A stretch of DNA of 64,000 bases from Streptomyces luomodiensis (GCF_031679605.1 NZ_CP117522.1:4898001-4962000); one strand, 5' to 3'. Shown: positions 18,090 to 27,640, numbered from the stretch's first letter. Made by a program: numbers and translations. Notes: generated by a model not told the origin, from the letters alone.

Positions 18090-18203
18090 GATTGCCGGAG
18101 GACGTGCGGGGAATTTCGCCCCGCGCGCGTCGGCCGGACCGCCGGCGGCCTGTCGACCGGCCGGCACAGGGCAGGCCGGCAGGCCGCTCATCCGGTCATC
18201 CGG

Positions 18204-20525
18204 TCATTCAGCTGACTTCTTCTGTGTCAGGTCATAGAGCGTGGTGCTGCCCACGGTGACCTTCTTGTAGGTGGCCTCGATCCAGGAGGTGATCTGGGAC
18301 GAGGTCCCCTGACCGCCACCCGGTCCGCCGCCCATACCGGTGCCCGAGGAGATGAAGTAGTGGATCTTGCCCTGCTTCACATACTCCTTGAACTGGGCGA
18401 GGGTCGGGGACGGGTCGCTGCCGTTGAAGCCGCCGATGGCCATCACCGGCTTCTCGGTGGCGAGCTGATAGCTCGCGGCGTTCTGGGACCCGATCGCCGC
18501 GGCCATCCAGGTGTAGTCGTCGGCGTTCTTTTCCAGCTTCGCCTTGACCTCGGCGTCGACCCGCTGGCCGTTGAGCAGTCCGCCCATGCCGCCGCCGGGA
18601 CCGCCGCCTTCGCCCGTGCCGCCGCCGGGCATCATGCCCTGCCGGCCGTTCTGCCCCTGCCCCTGGCCATTGCCCTGGCCGTTCTGCTGGGACTGGCCGC
18701 CGCCCGGGAAACCACCGCCGGGGAAGCCGTTCTGGCCGCCCGGGAAACCGTTCTGACCACCCGGCATGCCCTGCTGATTGCCCTGGCCCTGGCCACCCTG
18801 CTGGCCCGTGCCCGTGCCCTGGCCCGCACCCGTGCCCGTGCCCTGACCCTGCTGGCCCGCCCCCTGGCGACCGTCCTGCATCCCCGGCGGACCACCCATC
18901 CGGCCGCCGCCGGGACCGCCACCGGGACCGCCCATGCCACCCGACACCGCCGGACCGGCGGTAATGATCGAGCCGCTCTTCGGGGTGTCGACCGTGTTGA
19001 GGGTGTACGCGACCGGTCCGGCCAGCCCCGCCGCGAGCCCGAGGCCCGCCGCGACCAGCGCCGCCTTACGGCCGAGGCGCACCGTCAGCAGCAGCCCGAC
19101 CGCCGCCACCAGCCCGGCGATCAGCACCGCCCAGCGCAGCCAGGGGTACCAGTCCGGCGACCGCTCCAGCAGCACGTACGACATGGCGGCGGTGGCCGCG
19201 ACCGTGACGGCCAGCACCGCGGAGGCCGCCGCCCCCGCCCGGCCGCCCTCGCTCCGCCGCTCCCACAGCAGCGCCGAGCCCATGCCCACGACCGCCGCGA
19301 TGTAGGGCGCCAGGGCGATGTTGTAGTACTGGTGGAAGATCCCGGACATGAAGCTGAAGGTGGCGAACGTCATCAGCAGCGCCCCGCCCCACACCAGGAA
19401 GGCCGCGCGCCGGGTGTCGGTGCGCTTGGCCCGCCAGGTCAGCCAGATCCCGGCCGCCAGCAGGATGAACGCCGCGGGCAGCAGCCAGGCGATCTGACCG
19501 CCCATGTCGGAGTTGAAGAGCCGGCCGATCCCGGTCTCGCCCCACATGCCGCCACCGCCGCCACCGGGGCCGCCGCCGCGGCCGCCGCCCCCGACGCTGC
19601 CGGTCTCATTGCCGTTGATCCGGCCCAGACCGTTGTAGCCGAAGGTCAGCTCCAGGAAGCTGTTGTGCTGCGAACCGCCGATGTACGGGCGCGAGGACTC
19701 CGGCCACAGCTCGACGATCGCGACCCACCAGCCGCCGGAGACCACCATCGCGAGCCCCGCGAGCAGCAGCTGCCCGATCCGCCGGCCGAGCTTCGCCGGG
19801 GCGCACACCGCGTACACCACGGCGAGCGGCGGCAGGATCAGCCACGCCTGGAGCGTCTTGGTGAGGAAGCCGAAGCCGAAGCAGACCCCCGCGATCACCA
19901 GCCACTTGGTGCGGGCGTCCTCCAGCGCGCGCAGCACGCAGTAGATGGCCGAGACCATCAGCAGGCACAGCAGCGCGTCGGGGTTGTTGAAGCGGAACAT
20001 CAGCGCCGCGACCGGGGTGACCGCGAGCGCCGCGCCCGCGATAAGCCCGGCGGCCGCGCTGAACCTGCGGCGGACGGCCGCGTACAGCACTCCGACGGTC
20101 GCGACGCCCATCAGCGCCTCGGGGACGAGGATCGCCCAGGAGGAGAGGCCGAAGATCCGCACCGACAGGGCCATCGGCCACAGCGCGGCCGGGGGCTTGT
20201 CGACGGTGATGGCGTTCGCGGCGTCGGAGGAGCCGAAGAAGAACGCCTTCCAGCTCTGGCTGCCCGCCTGCACGGCCGCCGAGTAGAACTGGTTGGCGTA
20301 GCCGGAGGCGCCCAGGCTCCACAGGTAGAGCACGGTGGTCACGGCCAGCAGGGCCCACAGGGCGGGCCGCGCCCAGCGCGGGTCCTCCGGCCGTCCCCGC
20401 CAGGCCCGCGCCAGACGCGAGCCGCCGGGGGCCTGCGGCCGCGCCGCCTGGCCCGCGTCCGGACCCGCGGGGGGCGTCGGGGACGGGGGTCCGGCGTCCC
20501 GGGTGCCGTAGTCGTAGGTCGTCAT
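18204..20525 (-). CDS. GT39-type membrane glycosyltransferase with Gly-rich insertion
   Basis: 773 residues from ATG 20525, which overlaps the upstream stop as ATGA. The N-terminal 80 residues are disordered. A multi-helix (about 11-13) ArnT/PMT-like region follows, with the catalytic-type acidic motif near ITVDKPPAALWPMAL; such enzymes move a sugar from a polyprenyl carrier to an extracytoplasmic acceptor. Two Gly-rich segments interrupt it (about 310-328 and 529-656, the latter GGQNGFPGGG-like). A soluble C-terminal domain (about 657-773, with YTWMAAAIGSQNAASYQLAT) completes the YkcB-like layout. It is the last gene of a four-gene operon. Confidence 0.88.
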   Translation of the reverse strand: MTTYDYGTRDAGPPSPTPPAGPDAGQAARPQAPGGSRLARAWRGRPEDPRWARPALWALLAVTTVLYLWSLGASGYANQFYSAAVQAGSQSWKAFFFGSSDAANAITVDKPPAALWPMALSVRIFGLSSWAILVPEALMGVATVGVLYAAVRRRFSAAAGLIAGAALAVTPVAALMFRFNNPDALLCLLMVSAIYCVLRALEDARTKWLVIAGVCFGFGFLTKTLQAWLILPPLAVVYAVCAPAKLGRRIGQLLLAGLAMVVSGGWWVAIVELWPESSRPYIGGSQHNSFLELTFGYNGLGRINGNETGSVGGGGRGGGPGGGGGGMWGETGIGRLFNSDMGGQIAWLLPAAFILLAAGIWLTWRAKRTDTRRAAFLVWGGALLMTFATFSFMSGIFHQYYNIALAPYIAAVVGMGSALLWERRSEGGRAGAAASAVLAVTVAATAAMSYVLLERSPDWYPWLRWAVLIAGLVAAVGLLLTVRLGRKAALVAAGLGLAAGLAGPVAYTLNTVDTPKSGSIITAGPAVSGGMGGPGGGPGGGRMGGPPGMQDGRQGAGQQGQGTGTGAGQGTGTGQQGGQGQGNQQGMPGGQNGFPGGQNGFPGGGFPGGGQSQQNGQGNGQGQGQNGRQGMMPGGGTGEGGGPGGGMGGLLNGQRVDAEVKAKLEKNADDYTWMAAAIGSQNAASYQLATEKPVMAIGGFNGSDPSPTLAQFKEYVKQGKIHYFISSGTGMGGGPGGGQGTSSQITSWIEATYKKVTVGSTTLYDLTQKKSAE

Positions 20526-21853
20526 CGGTTGTCGTTCCTCGGGTCGTCGTCGATGGTGGCCCCGCTGTCCGACGGGAAGACCCAGGCCCGGAAGAGCAGG
20601 AAGCGCAGGATGGTCGCGGCGAGGTTCGCCGCGATCAGCACGGCCAGTTCGGTGCCGTGCGAGGCGGTGCCGGGGGCGGCGTCCAGGGCGGCCAGGGAGC
20701 CGCTGGTCAGCACGAGGCCGATGCCGAAGACGACCAGCCCCTGTGCCTGGTGGCGCATCGCACGCTCCCGGCCGCGTACGCCGAAGGTGAGCCTCCGGTT
20801 GGCCGCGGTGTTGCCGAGCGCCGACAGCAGCAGCGCCAGCGCGTTGGCCACCTGCGGGCCGGTGCCCAGCCGGAAGAGGGAGTACAGCAGCAGATAGATC
20901 AGCGTGCTCAGCGCGCCGACCACGCAGAACCCGACCAGCTGGCGGGCCAGGCCCTTCGGCACCCCGCTCAGCTCGCGGTCGCGCGGATCGTCGCCGAACG
21001 GACGGCGCACCCGGTCCAGCGGCAGCGCGCCGGTGGCCAGTGCGCGCCCCACCCGCCACACCCCCTTGAGGTCCTCGGTGGCCGTCTTCACGATGTGGAC
21101 CGTGCTGTTCGGGTCGTCGACCCAGTCCACCGGCACCTCGTGGATGCGCAGCCCGGCCCGCTCGGCCAGCACCAGCATCTCGGTGTCGAAGAACCACCCG
21201 GTGTCCTCGACCATGGGCAGCAGCCGTTCGGCGACGTCCTTACGGATCGCCTTGAAACCGCACTGGGCGTCGGAGAAGCGGGCGGCCAGGCTGCCGCGCA
21301 GGATCAGGTTGTACGCCCGCGAGATGAACTCGCGCTTGGGCCCGCGCACCACGCGTGAGCTGCGCGCCAGCCGTGATCCGATCGCCAGGTCGGAGTGCCC
21401 GGAGATCAGCGGGGCGACCAGCGGCAGCAGCGCCTTGAGGTCCGTGGACAGATCGACGTCCATATAGGCGAGCACGGGCGCCTCGGACAGCGACCACACC
21501 GTGCGCAGCGCCCGCCCGCGCCCCTTCTGCTCCAGCCGGACCGCCGCCACCTCCTCGATGGTGTCGTCCAGGCGGGCCGCCAGCTCGGGGGTGCGGTCGG
21601 TGCTGGCGTTGTCGGCGATGGTGATCCGGAAGCCGTACGGAAAGGTGCGGGTCAGGTGGTCGTGCAGCCGCCGTACGCACTGTTCGAGGTCCGCTTCCTC
21701 GTTGTAGACGGGGATGACGACGTCCAGCACCGGGCGGCCGGGTACGACCGACACCGGCCCACGGGCGGGCAAGGTCTGCAGGGGGATCTCGGGCGGCGCC
21801 TCGAGAGGGGTGTGGGTTCGCATGACGTCGACGGTCGCGAGCGGCGCTGTCAC
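20522..21853 (-). CDS. GT2 glycosyltransferase fused to GtrA
   Basis: 443 residues from a GTG at 21853 that overlaps the kinase stop (GTGA), so translational coupling replaces a ribosome binding site. The GT2 domain (about 35-270) has VVIPVYNEEADLEQCVRRLH and the DVDLSTD metal/donor motif, as in dolichol- or undecaprenyl-phosphate sugar synthases. The C-terminal 130 residues (about 300-435) form a four-helix GtrA domain thought to flip the lipid-linked sugar. It should make the donor used by the GT39 protein encoded next. Confidence 0.92.
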   Translation of the reverse strand: MTAPLATVDVMRTHTPLEAPPEIPLQTLPARGPVSVVPGRPVLDVVIPVYNEEADLEQCVRRLHDHLTRTFPYGFRITIADNASTDRTPELAARLDDTIEEVAAVRLEQKGRGRALRTVWSLSEAPVLAYMDVDLSTDLKALLPLVAPLISGHSDLAIGSRLARSSRVVRGPKREFISRAYNLILRGSLAARFSDAQCGFKAIRKDVAERLLPMVEDTGWFFDTEMLVLAERAGLRIHEVPVDWVDDPNSTVHIVKTATEDLKGVWRVGRALATGALPLDRVRRPFGDDPRDRELSGVPKGLARQLVGFCVVGALSTLIYLLLYSLFRLGTGPQVANALALLLSALGNTAANRRLTFGVRGRERAMRHQAQGLVVFGIGLVLTSGSLAALDAAPGTASHGTELAVLIAANLAATILRFLLFRAWVFPSDSGATIDDDPRNDNR

Positions 21854-23973
21854 GGCTGTGTGGTCAGCCTGTGACCTGCCTGTGAGTGCGTTACACCCCG
21901 GTGAACAGGCAGATGTACGCCGAAGACGGTGCGCCCGGGAACGCTGTTCACCGTCACCTGCCCGTCGTGTGCCGCCACGACCGCGTGCACGATGGCCAGG
22001 CCGAGCCCCGTGCTGCCCGCGGCGCGGGAGCGCGAGGCGTCGCCGCGCGCGAACCGTTCGAAGACGTGCGGCAGCAGCTCGGGCGGGATGCCCGGCCCGT
22101 CGTCCTCGATCTCCAGCGAGACGTACGAGGGCGGCTGCGGCGGACCGAAGACACCGGCGGCACGGGCGGCCGCGTACGGCGATCCGTACGGCGCGGCGTA
22201 GGGCGAACCGCCCTTCTTACGGTGCCCGTCGGGGCTGCCGGGATTGCCGGGCCTTCCGGGGTTGTCGGTGTTGTCGGGGTTGTCGGGGTTGTCGGGGTTG
22301 CCAGCCTCACCGGCCCCACCGGCCCCACCAGCCCCGTAGGACAGTCCGTACGGCGCCGGATACGGCGAGGCGTACGGTGCCGCCCGCGACCCGCACAGCA
22401 CCCGCGCCGTGACCGTGGTGCCGGGCGGAGTGTGCGTACGGGCGTTGGCGAGAAGGTTGACCAGCACCTGGCGCAGCCGGGCGTCGTCGCCGTGCACGAC
22501 CGCGGGTTCATCGGGCAGCTCCAGCCGCCAGTTGTGGTCGGAACCGACCGCCCGCGCGTCGCTGACGGCGTCGACGACCAGCGGGGACAGATCGACCTCC
22601 GCCGACTCCAGGGGCCGGCCCGCGTCGAGCCGGGCCAGCAGCAGCAGATCCTCGACCAGCCCGGTCATCCGCCCGGCCTCGGACTCGACCCGGCCGAGCG
22701 CATGCCGGGTCTCGGGCCCGATCTCCTCCCGGCCGCGCCGGGTCAGCTCGGCGTAGCCGCGGATCGAGGCCAGTGGCGTACGGAGCTCATGGCTGGCATC
22801 GGCGACGAACTGCCGTACCCGTGTCTCGCTCTCCTGACGGGCCGCGAGCGCCGACTCCACATGGCCGAGCATGCGGTTGAGCGCCGCGCCCACCTGGCCG
22901 ACCTCGGTACGCGGATCGGCCTCCGAGGACGGGACGCGCTCGCGCAGCGCCACCTCACCGCTGTGCAGGGGGAGTTCGGAGACCCGGGTGGCGGTCGCGG
23001 CCACCCGCCGCAGCGGGCGCAGCGAGATGCCGACCATCGCGGCCCCGGCGATCCCGGCCGCGACCAGCCCGGCCGCGGTCACACAGACCTCGACGAGGAT
23101 GAGGGTGTTGACCGTGTCCTGGGTCTGGGCGAGCGGGAAGGCGAGGATGATGCCGCCTTCCGCGTGGTCCCACTGGGCCACGGCCCGGTAGCCGCCGAGA
23201 CCGGGCAGATCGACGGTGTGCACCCGGCCGTCCTGCGGGACGGTGCCGAGCGCCTTCAGCTGACCGCTGCTCAGGGAGTCCACCCGGCCCGCCACGTCGG
23301 TGTCGTCCGTCATGGGCGAGTCATTGCTCTTGCCGGACGTGGAGATATCACCGTCCTGGTCGAAACGCGCCCCGACCGTGCCGATGGGCTGACCGGGCGA
23401 GGCGACGAAGAGCACGTCGTCATGGGGCAGCTGGCGCTCCGGACCCGGCCTGCTCTGAAACCGCCCGACGGCCCCCCGCAGATCCTCGTCCACCTGGCCC
23501 TGTAGGTACGACTGCAGGGCGATGGTCGTGACGGTGGCGATCACCGCGCAGACCACCGCGATCAGCGCGACGGCCGAGACGACGAGGCGAGTGCGCAGCG
23601 ACCAGGGACGGCGCCCGGCCCGCTGAGCGCGCCGGGCGTGCGCACGCCCCCGAGGCGCCGCCGGAGCGGCGGCGGGACCGGTCCCTCGAGCCGCACCGGA
23701 CGCCTGCGACGCTCCGGCGGCCTCGGATGCTCCGGCTGCCTCGGGCGTCCCGACGACCTCGGGCGTACGGCGGGCCTCAGGCATCCCGACAGCCTCAGAC
23801 GTACGACGGGCGACAGCCTCAGACGTACGACGGGCCTCAGGCATCCCGACAGCCTCAGACGCACGGGCAGCCTCAGCTGCCGGGGCGGCCTCTGAGCTAC
23901 GGCCGGCCCCGGACGTACCGTCGTGCGGGGGCGTCGCGGAGGCCCGGGACGGCCGGGTCGGGGGGTGCACCAC
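21850..23973 (-). CDS. Sensor histidine kinase with repeat extension and interrupted ATPase domain
   Basis: 707 residues from GTG 23973. The N-terminal 110 residues are Ala/Glu/Arg repeats (SEAVGMPEARRT units). Helix 1 lies at about 129-152, then an extracytoplasmic sensor, helix 2 (about 300-325), HAMP, HisKA with phospho-acceptor His395 in DASHELRTPLASI, and HATPase with N-box LVNLLANARTHTPPG and G1 DDGPGIP. About 90 residues of low complexity (about 525-615, NPDNPDN and PYAAPYG units) are inserted between N-box and G1. It starts 5 bases after the regulator stop. The enzyme residues look intact. Confidence 0.92.
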   Translation of the reverse strand: MVHPPTRPSRASATPPHDGTSGAGRSSEAAPAAEAARASEAVGMPEARRTSEAVARRTSEAVGMPEARRTPEVVGTPEAAGASEAAGASQASGAARGTGPAAAPAAPRGRAHARRAQRAGRRPWSLRTRLVVSAVALIAVVCAVIATVTTIALQSYLQGQVDEDLRGAVGRFQSRPGPERQLPHDDVLFVASPGQPIGTVGARFDQDGDISTSGKSNDSPMTDDTDVAGRVDSLSSGQLKALGTVPQDGRVHTVDLPGLGGYRAVAQWDHAEGGIILAFPLAQTQDTVNTLILVEVCVTAAGLVAAGIAGAAMVGISLRPLRRVAATATRVSELPLHSGEVALRERVPSSEADPRTEVGQVGAALNRMLGHVESALAARQESETRVRQFVADASHELRTPLASIRGYAELTRRGREEIGPETRHALGRVESEAGRMTGLVEDLLLLARLDAGRPLESAEVDLSPLVVDAVSDARAVGSDHNWRLELPDEPAVVHGDDARLRQVLVNLLANARTHTPPGTTVTARVLCGSRAAPYASPYPAPYGLSYGAGGAGGAGEAGNPDNPDNPDNTDNPGRPGNPGSPDGHRKKGGSPYAAPYGSPYAAARAAGVFGPPQPPSYVSLEIEDDGPGIPPELLPHVFERFARGDASRSRAAGSTGLGLAIVHAVVAAHDGQVTVNSVPGRTVFGVHLPVHRGVTHSQAGHRLTTQP

Positions 23974-23978
23974 GGTGC

Positions 23979-24716
23979 CTACTCCCCGGGCTTGATCAGA
24001 TACCCGGCGCCACGCCGGGTGTGGATCATCGGACTGCGCCCCGCGTCGATCTTGCGCCGCAGATACGAGATGTAGAGCTCGACGACGTTCGCCTGGCCGC
24101 CGAAGTCATAGCTCCAGACCCGGTCGAGGATCTGCGCCTTGCTGAGCACCCGGCGCGGATTGCGCATGAGGTAGCGCAGCAGCTCGAACTCGGTCGCGGT
24201 GAGGTGGATCTCCTGGCCGCCGCGCGACACCTCATGGCTGTCCTCGTCCAGGACCAGGTCGCCGACCGCCAGCACCGACTCACTGCGCGCGGCCGCCGCC
24301 CCCGACCTGCGCAGCAGGCCGCGCAGCCGGGCGACGACCTCTTCCAGGCTGAACGGCTTGGTGACGTAGTCGTCGCCGCCCGCCGTCAGCCCCGCGATCC
24401 GGTCCTCCACCGCGTCCCGCGCGGTCAGGAACAGCACCGGGACGTCGGGCAGTTCGCAACGCACCCGCCCCAGCACCGTGAGCCCGTCCATATCGGGCAG
24501 CATGACGTCCAGGACCACCGCGTCCGGGCGCATCTCCCGGGTGATCCGGATCGCCTCGGCGCCGTCGCCCGCGGTGCGCACCTCCCAGCCCTCGTAGCGC
24601 AGTGCCATCGACAGCAGGTCGGCGAGCGCCGACTCATCGTCCACAACCAGCACCCGGACGGGACTCCCGTCGGGACGCAGCAGCTCGGTACGCCCATGAG
24701 GCGAGGTCGACATCAT
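23979..24716 (-). CDS. OmpR-family response regulator
   Basis: 245 residues from ATG 24716 (the second Met of MM is at 24713). The receiver (about 18-130) has acidic pair DDE, phospho-acceptor Asp70 in LDVMLPDMDG and the conserved Lys in YVTKPFS. The C-terminal winged helix (about 148-243) includes LTATEFELLRYLMRN and ends GAGYLIKPGE. It is the first gene of the operon with the kinase and two glycosyltransferases, so phosphorylation probably tunes envelope glycosylation; from memory S. coelicolor has a similar arrangement. Confidence 0.93.
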   Translation of the reverse strand: MMSTSPHGRTELLRPDGSPVRVLVVDDESALADLLSMALRYEGWEVRTAGDGAEAIRITREMRPDAVVLDVMLPDMDGLTVLGRVRCELPDVPVLFLTARDAVEDRIAGLTAGGDDYVTKPFSLEEVVARLRGLLRRSGAAAARSESVLAVGDLVLDEDSHEVSRGGQEIHLTATEFELLRYLMRNPRRVLSKAQILDRVWSYDFGGQANVVELYISYLRRKIDAGRSPMIHTRRGAGYLIKPGE

Positions 24717-24905
24717 GGACTCCACCCTCCGGGCGCGATCTGAGAGGTCTCTTTCGGCTGCCTGTGAATTACCTGAGAATCCTGTGCGGACGCCGGGCCC
24801 CGGCCGCGACGCGGAACACAGGCAGAAGGCGCGAACGACAGGCCGCAACGCGAGGACGGAATAAGAGGACGGAATAAGCAGAAGGACTCTCCGGCTTCCC
24901 CCTGT

Positions 24906-25784
24906 ATGACTTCTCGTCCCGCACTTGGCAAGGTCGGCGTCTGGACCGCGGCCCTGAAGGCGAACTCGGTTCCATCAGAGCAGGTCAGCGAGGCAGCAGC
25001 CGAACTGGACGAGCTGGGGTACGGCGCCATCTGGCTCGGCGGCAACCCCAGCCCGGATCAGGCCGGCCTCCTCCTGGAGGCCACCTCTCGGATCACCATC
25101 GCCACCGGCATCCTCAGCATCTGGGACCACGAGGCGGCCTACGTCGCCGAGCGGCACACCGCGCTCAACGCGGCCCACGACGGCCGCTTCCTCCTCGGCC
25201 TCGGCGTGAGCCACAGCGCCATCGCCGGCGAGCGCTACCGGCGTCCGTACACGGCGATGAAGGAGTACCTGACCGCGCTGGACTCCGCCCCGGGCCCGGT
25301 CCCCGCCTCCCAGCGGGTCCTGGCCGCCCTGGGCCCCAAGATGCTGGAGCTGTCCCGGGACCGGGCGGCCGGCGCGCATCCGTACCTCGTCACCCCGGAG
25401 CACACCGGCAAGGCCCGCGACATCCTGGGCAAGGATGCCGTGCTCGCGCCGGAGCTGAAGGTCGTCCTCGACACGGACCCGGACCGCGCCCGCGCCACCG
25501 CCCGCCGCTATCTCAGCCACTACCTGGCGCTGCCCAACTACACCAAGAACTTCCAGCGGCTGGGCTTCGAGGACCAGGACTTCCTGGACGGCGGCAGCGA
25601 CCGTCTCATCTCGGCCATGTTCGCCCTCGGCGACGCGGAGGTGGTCCGCGGGCGCGTCGAGGAGTTCCTGACCGCGGGCGCGGACCATGTCGCGCTCCAG
25701 GTGGTGACCGAATCGCCGATGACCGATCTGCCGCGCGCGCAGTGGCGCACCCTGGCCGAGGCGCTGCCGCTGGACAAGAGCTGA
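24906..25784 (+). CDS. LLM-class F420-dependent oxidoreductase
   Basis: 292 residues. A luciferase-like TIM barrel begins GKVGVWTAAL and includes ATGILSIWDHEA and GRFLLGLGVSHSA, as in the actinobacterial F420 family with a short barrel. Such enzymes use coenzyme F420 for hydride transfer; the substrate cannot be told. The protein spans the whole fold without extra domains. It is divergent from the response-regulator operon (189 bases) and convergent with the amidohydrolase. Confidence 0.88.
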   Translation: MTSRPALGKVGVWTAALKANSVPSEQVSEAAAELDELGYGAIWLGGNPSPDQAGLLLEATSRITIATGILSIWDHEAAYVAERHTALNAAHDGRFLLGLGVSHSAIAGERYRRPYTAMKEYLTALDSAPGPVPASQRVLAALGPKMLELSRDRAAGAHPYLVTPEHTGKARDILGKDAVLAPELKVVLDTDPDRARATARRYLSHYLALPNYTKNFQRLGFEDQDFLDGGSDRLISAMFALGDAEVVRGRVEEFLTAGADHVALQVVTESPMTDLPRAQWRTLAEALPLDKS

Positions 25785-25830
25785 CCGCTGGACGGCAGCT
25801 GACCGCCGGACAAGCCCCGAGCCCCGCCCC

Positions 25831-25861
25831 CTCGTCCGGCGCCGGAATGGCGCCGGACGAG
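25831..25861. terminator. Bidirectional hairpin
   Basis: Perfect 13-bp stem CTCGTCCGGCGCC with a 5-base loop, between two convergent genes. Confidence 0.75.
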
Positions 25862-25933
25862 CCTCACACCTCAAAGAACCCTCACACCCCGAACAGCCCT
25901 CACACCGCAAACAGCCCTCATATCCCGAACAGC
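25862..25933. repeat. Four tandem 18-bp repeats at a gene 3' end
   Basis: Units of type CCTCACACCCCGAACAGC; the last (25916-25933) contains the stop codon of the amidohydrolase. On the minus strand each unit restores an in-frame stop-like codon after about five residues, so the array looks like repeated duplication of the gene's tail. Confidence 0.7.
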
Positions 25934-26784
25934 CGCGCCGCGTTCCCGTAGCACACCGCGCGCAGCCACTCCTCGTCCTGGCCGATCCGCGTCAGGGCGT
26001 CCAGCGCGTGCCGGTACCCGTACGGGATGTTGGGGAAGTCGCTCCCGAACAGCACCCGGTCCCCCAGGGCGGCCAGCCTGCCCCGTTCCGCCCGCGGAAA
26101 CGGCCACTGGCTCTCGGTGAAGTCGGTGAAGACCATCGTGGTGTCCAGGTGCACGCCTTCGTACCGCTCCGCCAGTCCCAGGAAGTCCGCGTACTCCGGC
26201 AGCCCCATGTGCGCGATGATCAGGCGCAGTCGAGGATGGCGGGCCAGCACCCGCGCCACCGGCTCCGGGCCGGTGTACTTGCCCGGCTCGGGCCCCGAGC
26301 CACAGTGGATGACCACAGGCGTTCCGCTCTCGGCGAGCGTGCCCCACACCGGCTCGAGCAGCGCGTCGCCCGGGTCGTACGCCCCCACCTGCACATGCGC
26401 CTTGAACACCCGCGCCCCGGCGTCGATCGCCGCCCGCACATACCCCTCCACACCGGGCTCGGGGAAGAAGGTCGCGGTGTGCAGACAGTCGGGCGTACGG
26501 GCGGCAAAGTCGGCGGACCAGTCGTTCAGCCACCGCGCCATGTCCGGCTTGTGGGGATACAGCATCGAGGTGAAGGCCCGCACCCCGAACGCCCGCAGCA
26601 GCGCGAGCCGTTCGGCCTCCTCCTCGCGGTAGGTGATGGGCCAGCGGGGCTCGACGGCGTCGAAGTAGGCCCAGACCTTGTCCAGGACGCGCTGGGGCAT
26701 GAAGTGGGTGTGCACATCGATGAGTCCGGGCAGCCCGAGCTCCTGCCAGAACCGCTGCACCGACACCACGGCGGGATCGCTCAT
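25918..26784 (-). CDS. Amidohydrolase (ACMSD-like)
   Basis: 288 residues. The metal-dependent hydrolase barrel is marked by DVHTHF (residues 23-28), VIHCGSGPEPGKYTG with the third ligand region, a second His in IIAHMGLPEYADF, and the catalytic Asp in VLFGSDFPNIPYG. It belongs to the amidohydrolase-2/ACMSD group, which decarboxylates or hydrolyses small acids; the substrate is unknown. No same-strand partner is close. The start ATG at 26784 has no strong ribosome binding site. Confidence 0.88.
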   Translation of the reverse strand: MSDPAVVSVQRFWQELGLPGLIDVHTHFMPQRVLDKVWAYFDAVEPRWPITYREEEAERLALLRAFGVRAFTSMLYPHKPDMARWLNDWSADFAARTPDCLHTATFFPEPGVEGYVRAAIDAGARVFKAHVQVGAYDPGDALLEPVWGTLAESGTPVVIHCGSGPEPGKYTGPEPVARVLARHPRLRLIIAHMGLPEYADFLGLAERYEGVHLDTTMVFTDFTESQWPFPRAERGRLAALGDRVLFGSDFPNIPYGYRHALDALTRIGQDEEWLRAVCYGNAARLFGI

Positions 26785-27013
26785 GCGGTCACGGTAGTTG
26801 CCCCGGGCGTATTGCTACAGCCTCGTCTCAGGCGCGCTGCGGCTTGATCACGGCCGCGACCAGCGATTTTGTCACGGCCATGATGATCTACGGCAGCAAG
26901 ATCATCGCTACCGGAACCGACAAGGTGAACCGACACTCCGTGACCGACGTACCCATCTGAGGCGACCGCCGCCCTTCCGACGTCGTCACCGACCACCACC
27001 ACGGGGGACGCCC

Positions 27014-27640
27014 ATGCCCAACCACCCGCCACGCACCGCCCGGTCCGGGACCGCTCTGCTCTGCGCTCTCGGTGTCACCCTCCTCGGCCTCGCCACCGCC
27101 GGCTGCGAGGACGACACCGCCGCCGCGTCCGGCCGACAGCAGTCCGACGCGACCCGCGCCGATGTGGCGGCCGACAGCGACGGCGGCAGGACGCTGCCGC
27201 TCGGCGAACCCACGTCGATCACCTACAAGAGCGGCTCGGACCATATGCGCGGCGCCCTGCGGGTCACGGCGGTGAGCGTGCGCAAGGGAGACCATGCCGA
27301 ACTGAGGACGGCGGGTGCGGAACCGTCCGACGTGCGGACGACCCAGCCGTACTACGTCACCATGGCCTTCGAGAACATCGGCGAGAACTCCCTCCACTAC
27401 CCCTTCCTCAACACCCCCACTGGTCTGGAGGACACCAGCGGCGTGGACGACCAGCCGCTGATCGCCGCCGACACCGAGGTGGCGGCGTGCCCGGGGAAGG
27501 ACCCGGACGACTTCGCGGCGGGGGCGAAGGTCTCCCTGTGCAAGGTGTTCCTGGTGCCGAACGGCGCGCGGCCGTCGCGTGTGACATACAGCACGGGCGA
27601 TGCCACCAAGCGGCCGGTGAGCTGGAAGGTCACGCGCTGA
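27014..27640 (+). CDS. Lipoprotein, paralog A
   Basis: 208 residues from ATG 27014. The signal peptide ends in lipobox LATAGC (Cys at about 31). A charged linker is followed by a beta-rich domain (about 58-205) with QPYYVTMAFENIGENSLHYP and two Cys that may pair. It is clearly related to the lipoprotein at 28016, which has QPYYVTMSFKNIGDQALHYP at the same place. Function unknown; the fold could be immunoglobulin-like. The two paralogs flank the initiator tRNA. Confidence 0.8.
   Translation: MPNHPPRTARSGTALLCALGVTLLGLATAGCEDDTAAASGRQQSDATRADVAADSDGGRTLPLGEPTSITYKSGSDHMRGALRVTAVSVRKGDHAELRTAGAEPSDVRTTQPYYVTMAFENIGENSLHYPFLNTPTGLEDTSGVDDQPLIAADTEVAACPGKDPDDFAAGAKVSLCKVFLVPNGARPSRVTYSTGDATKRPVSWKVTR

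Noticed and set aside
18360..20897. 845-codon plus-strand frame opposite the GT39 gene
   Set aside because: Shadow of the Gly-rich repeats and membrane region; no recognisable protein.
25862..25933. Possible CRISPR array
   Set aside because: Tandem 18-bp units without spacers.
26880..26960. 26-residue frame MMIYGSKIIATGTDKVNRHS in the gap before lipoprotein A
   Set aside because: No ribosome binding site, very short, no known relative; more likely leader or chance sequence.
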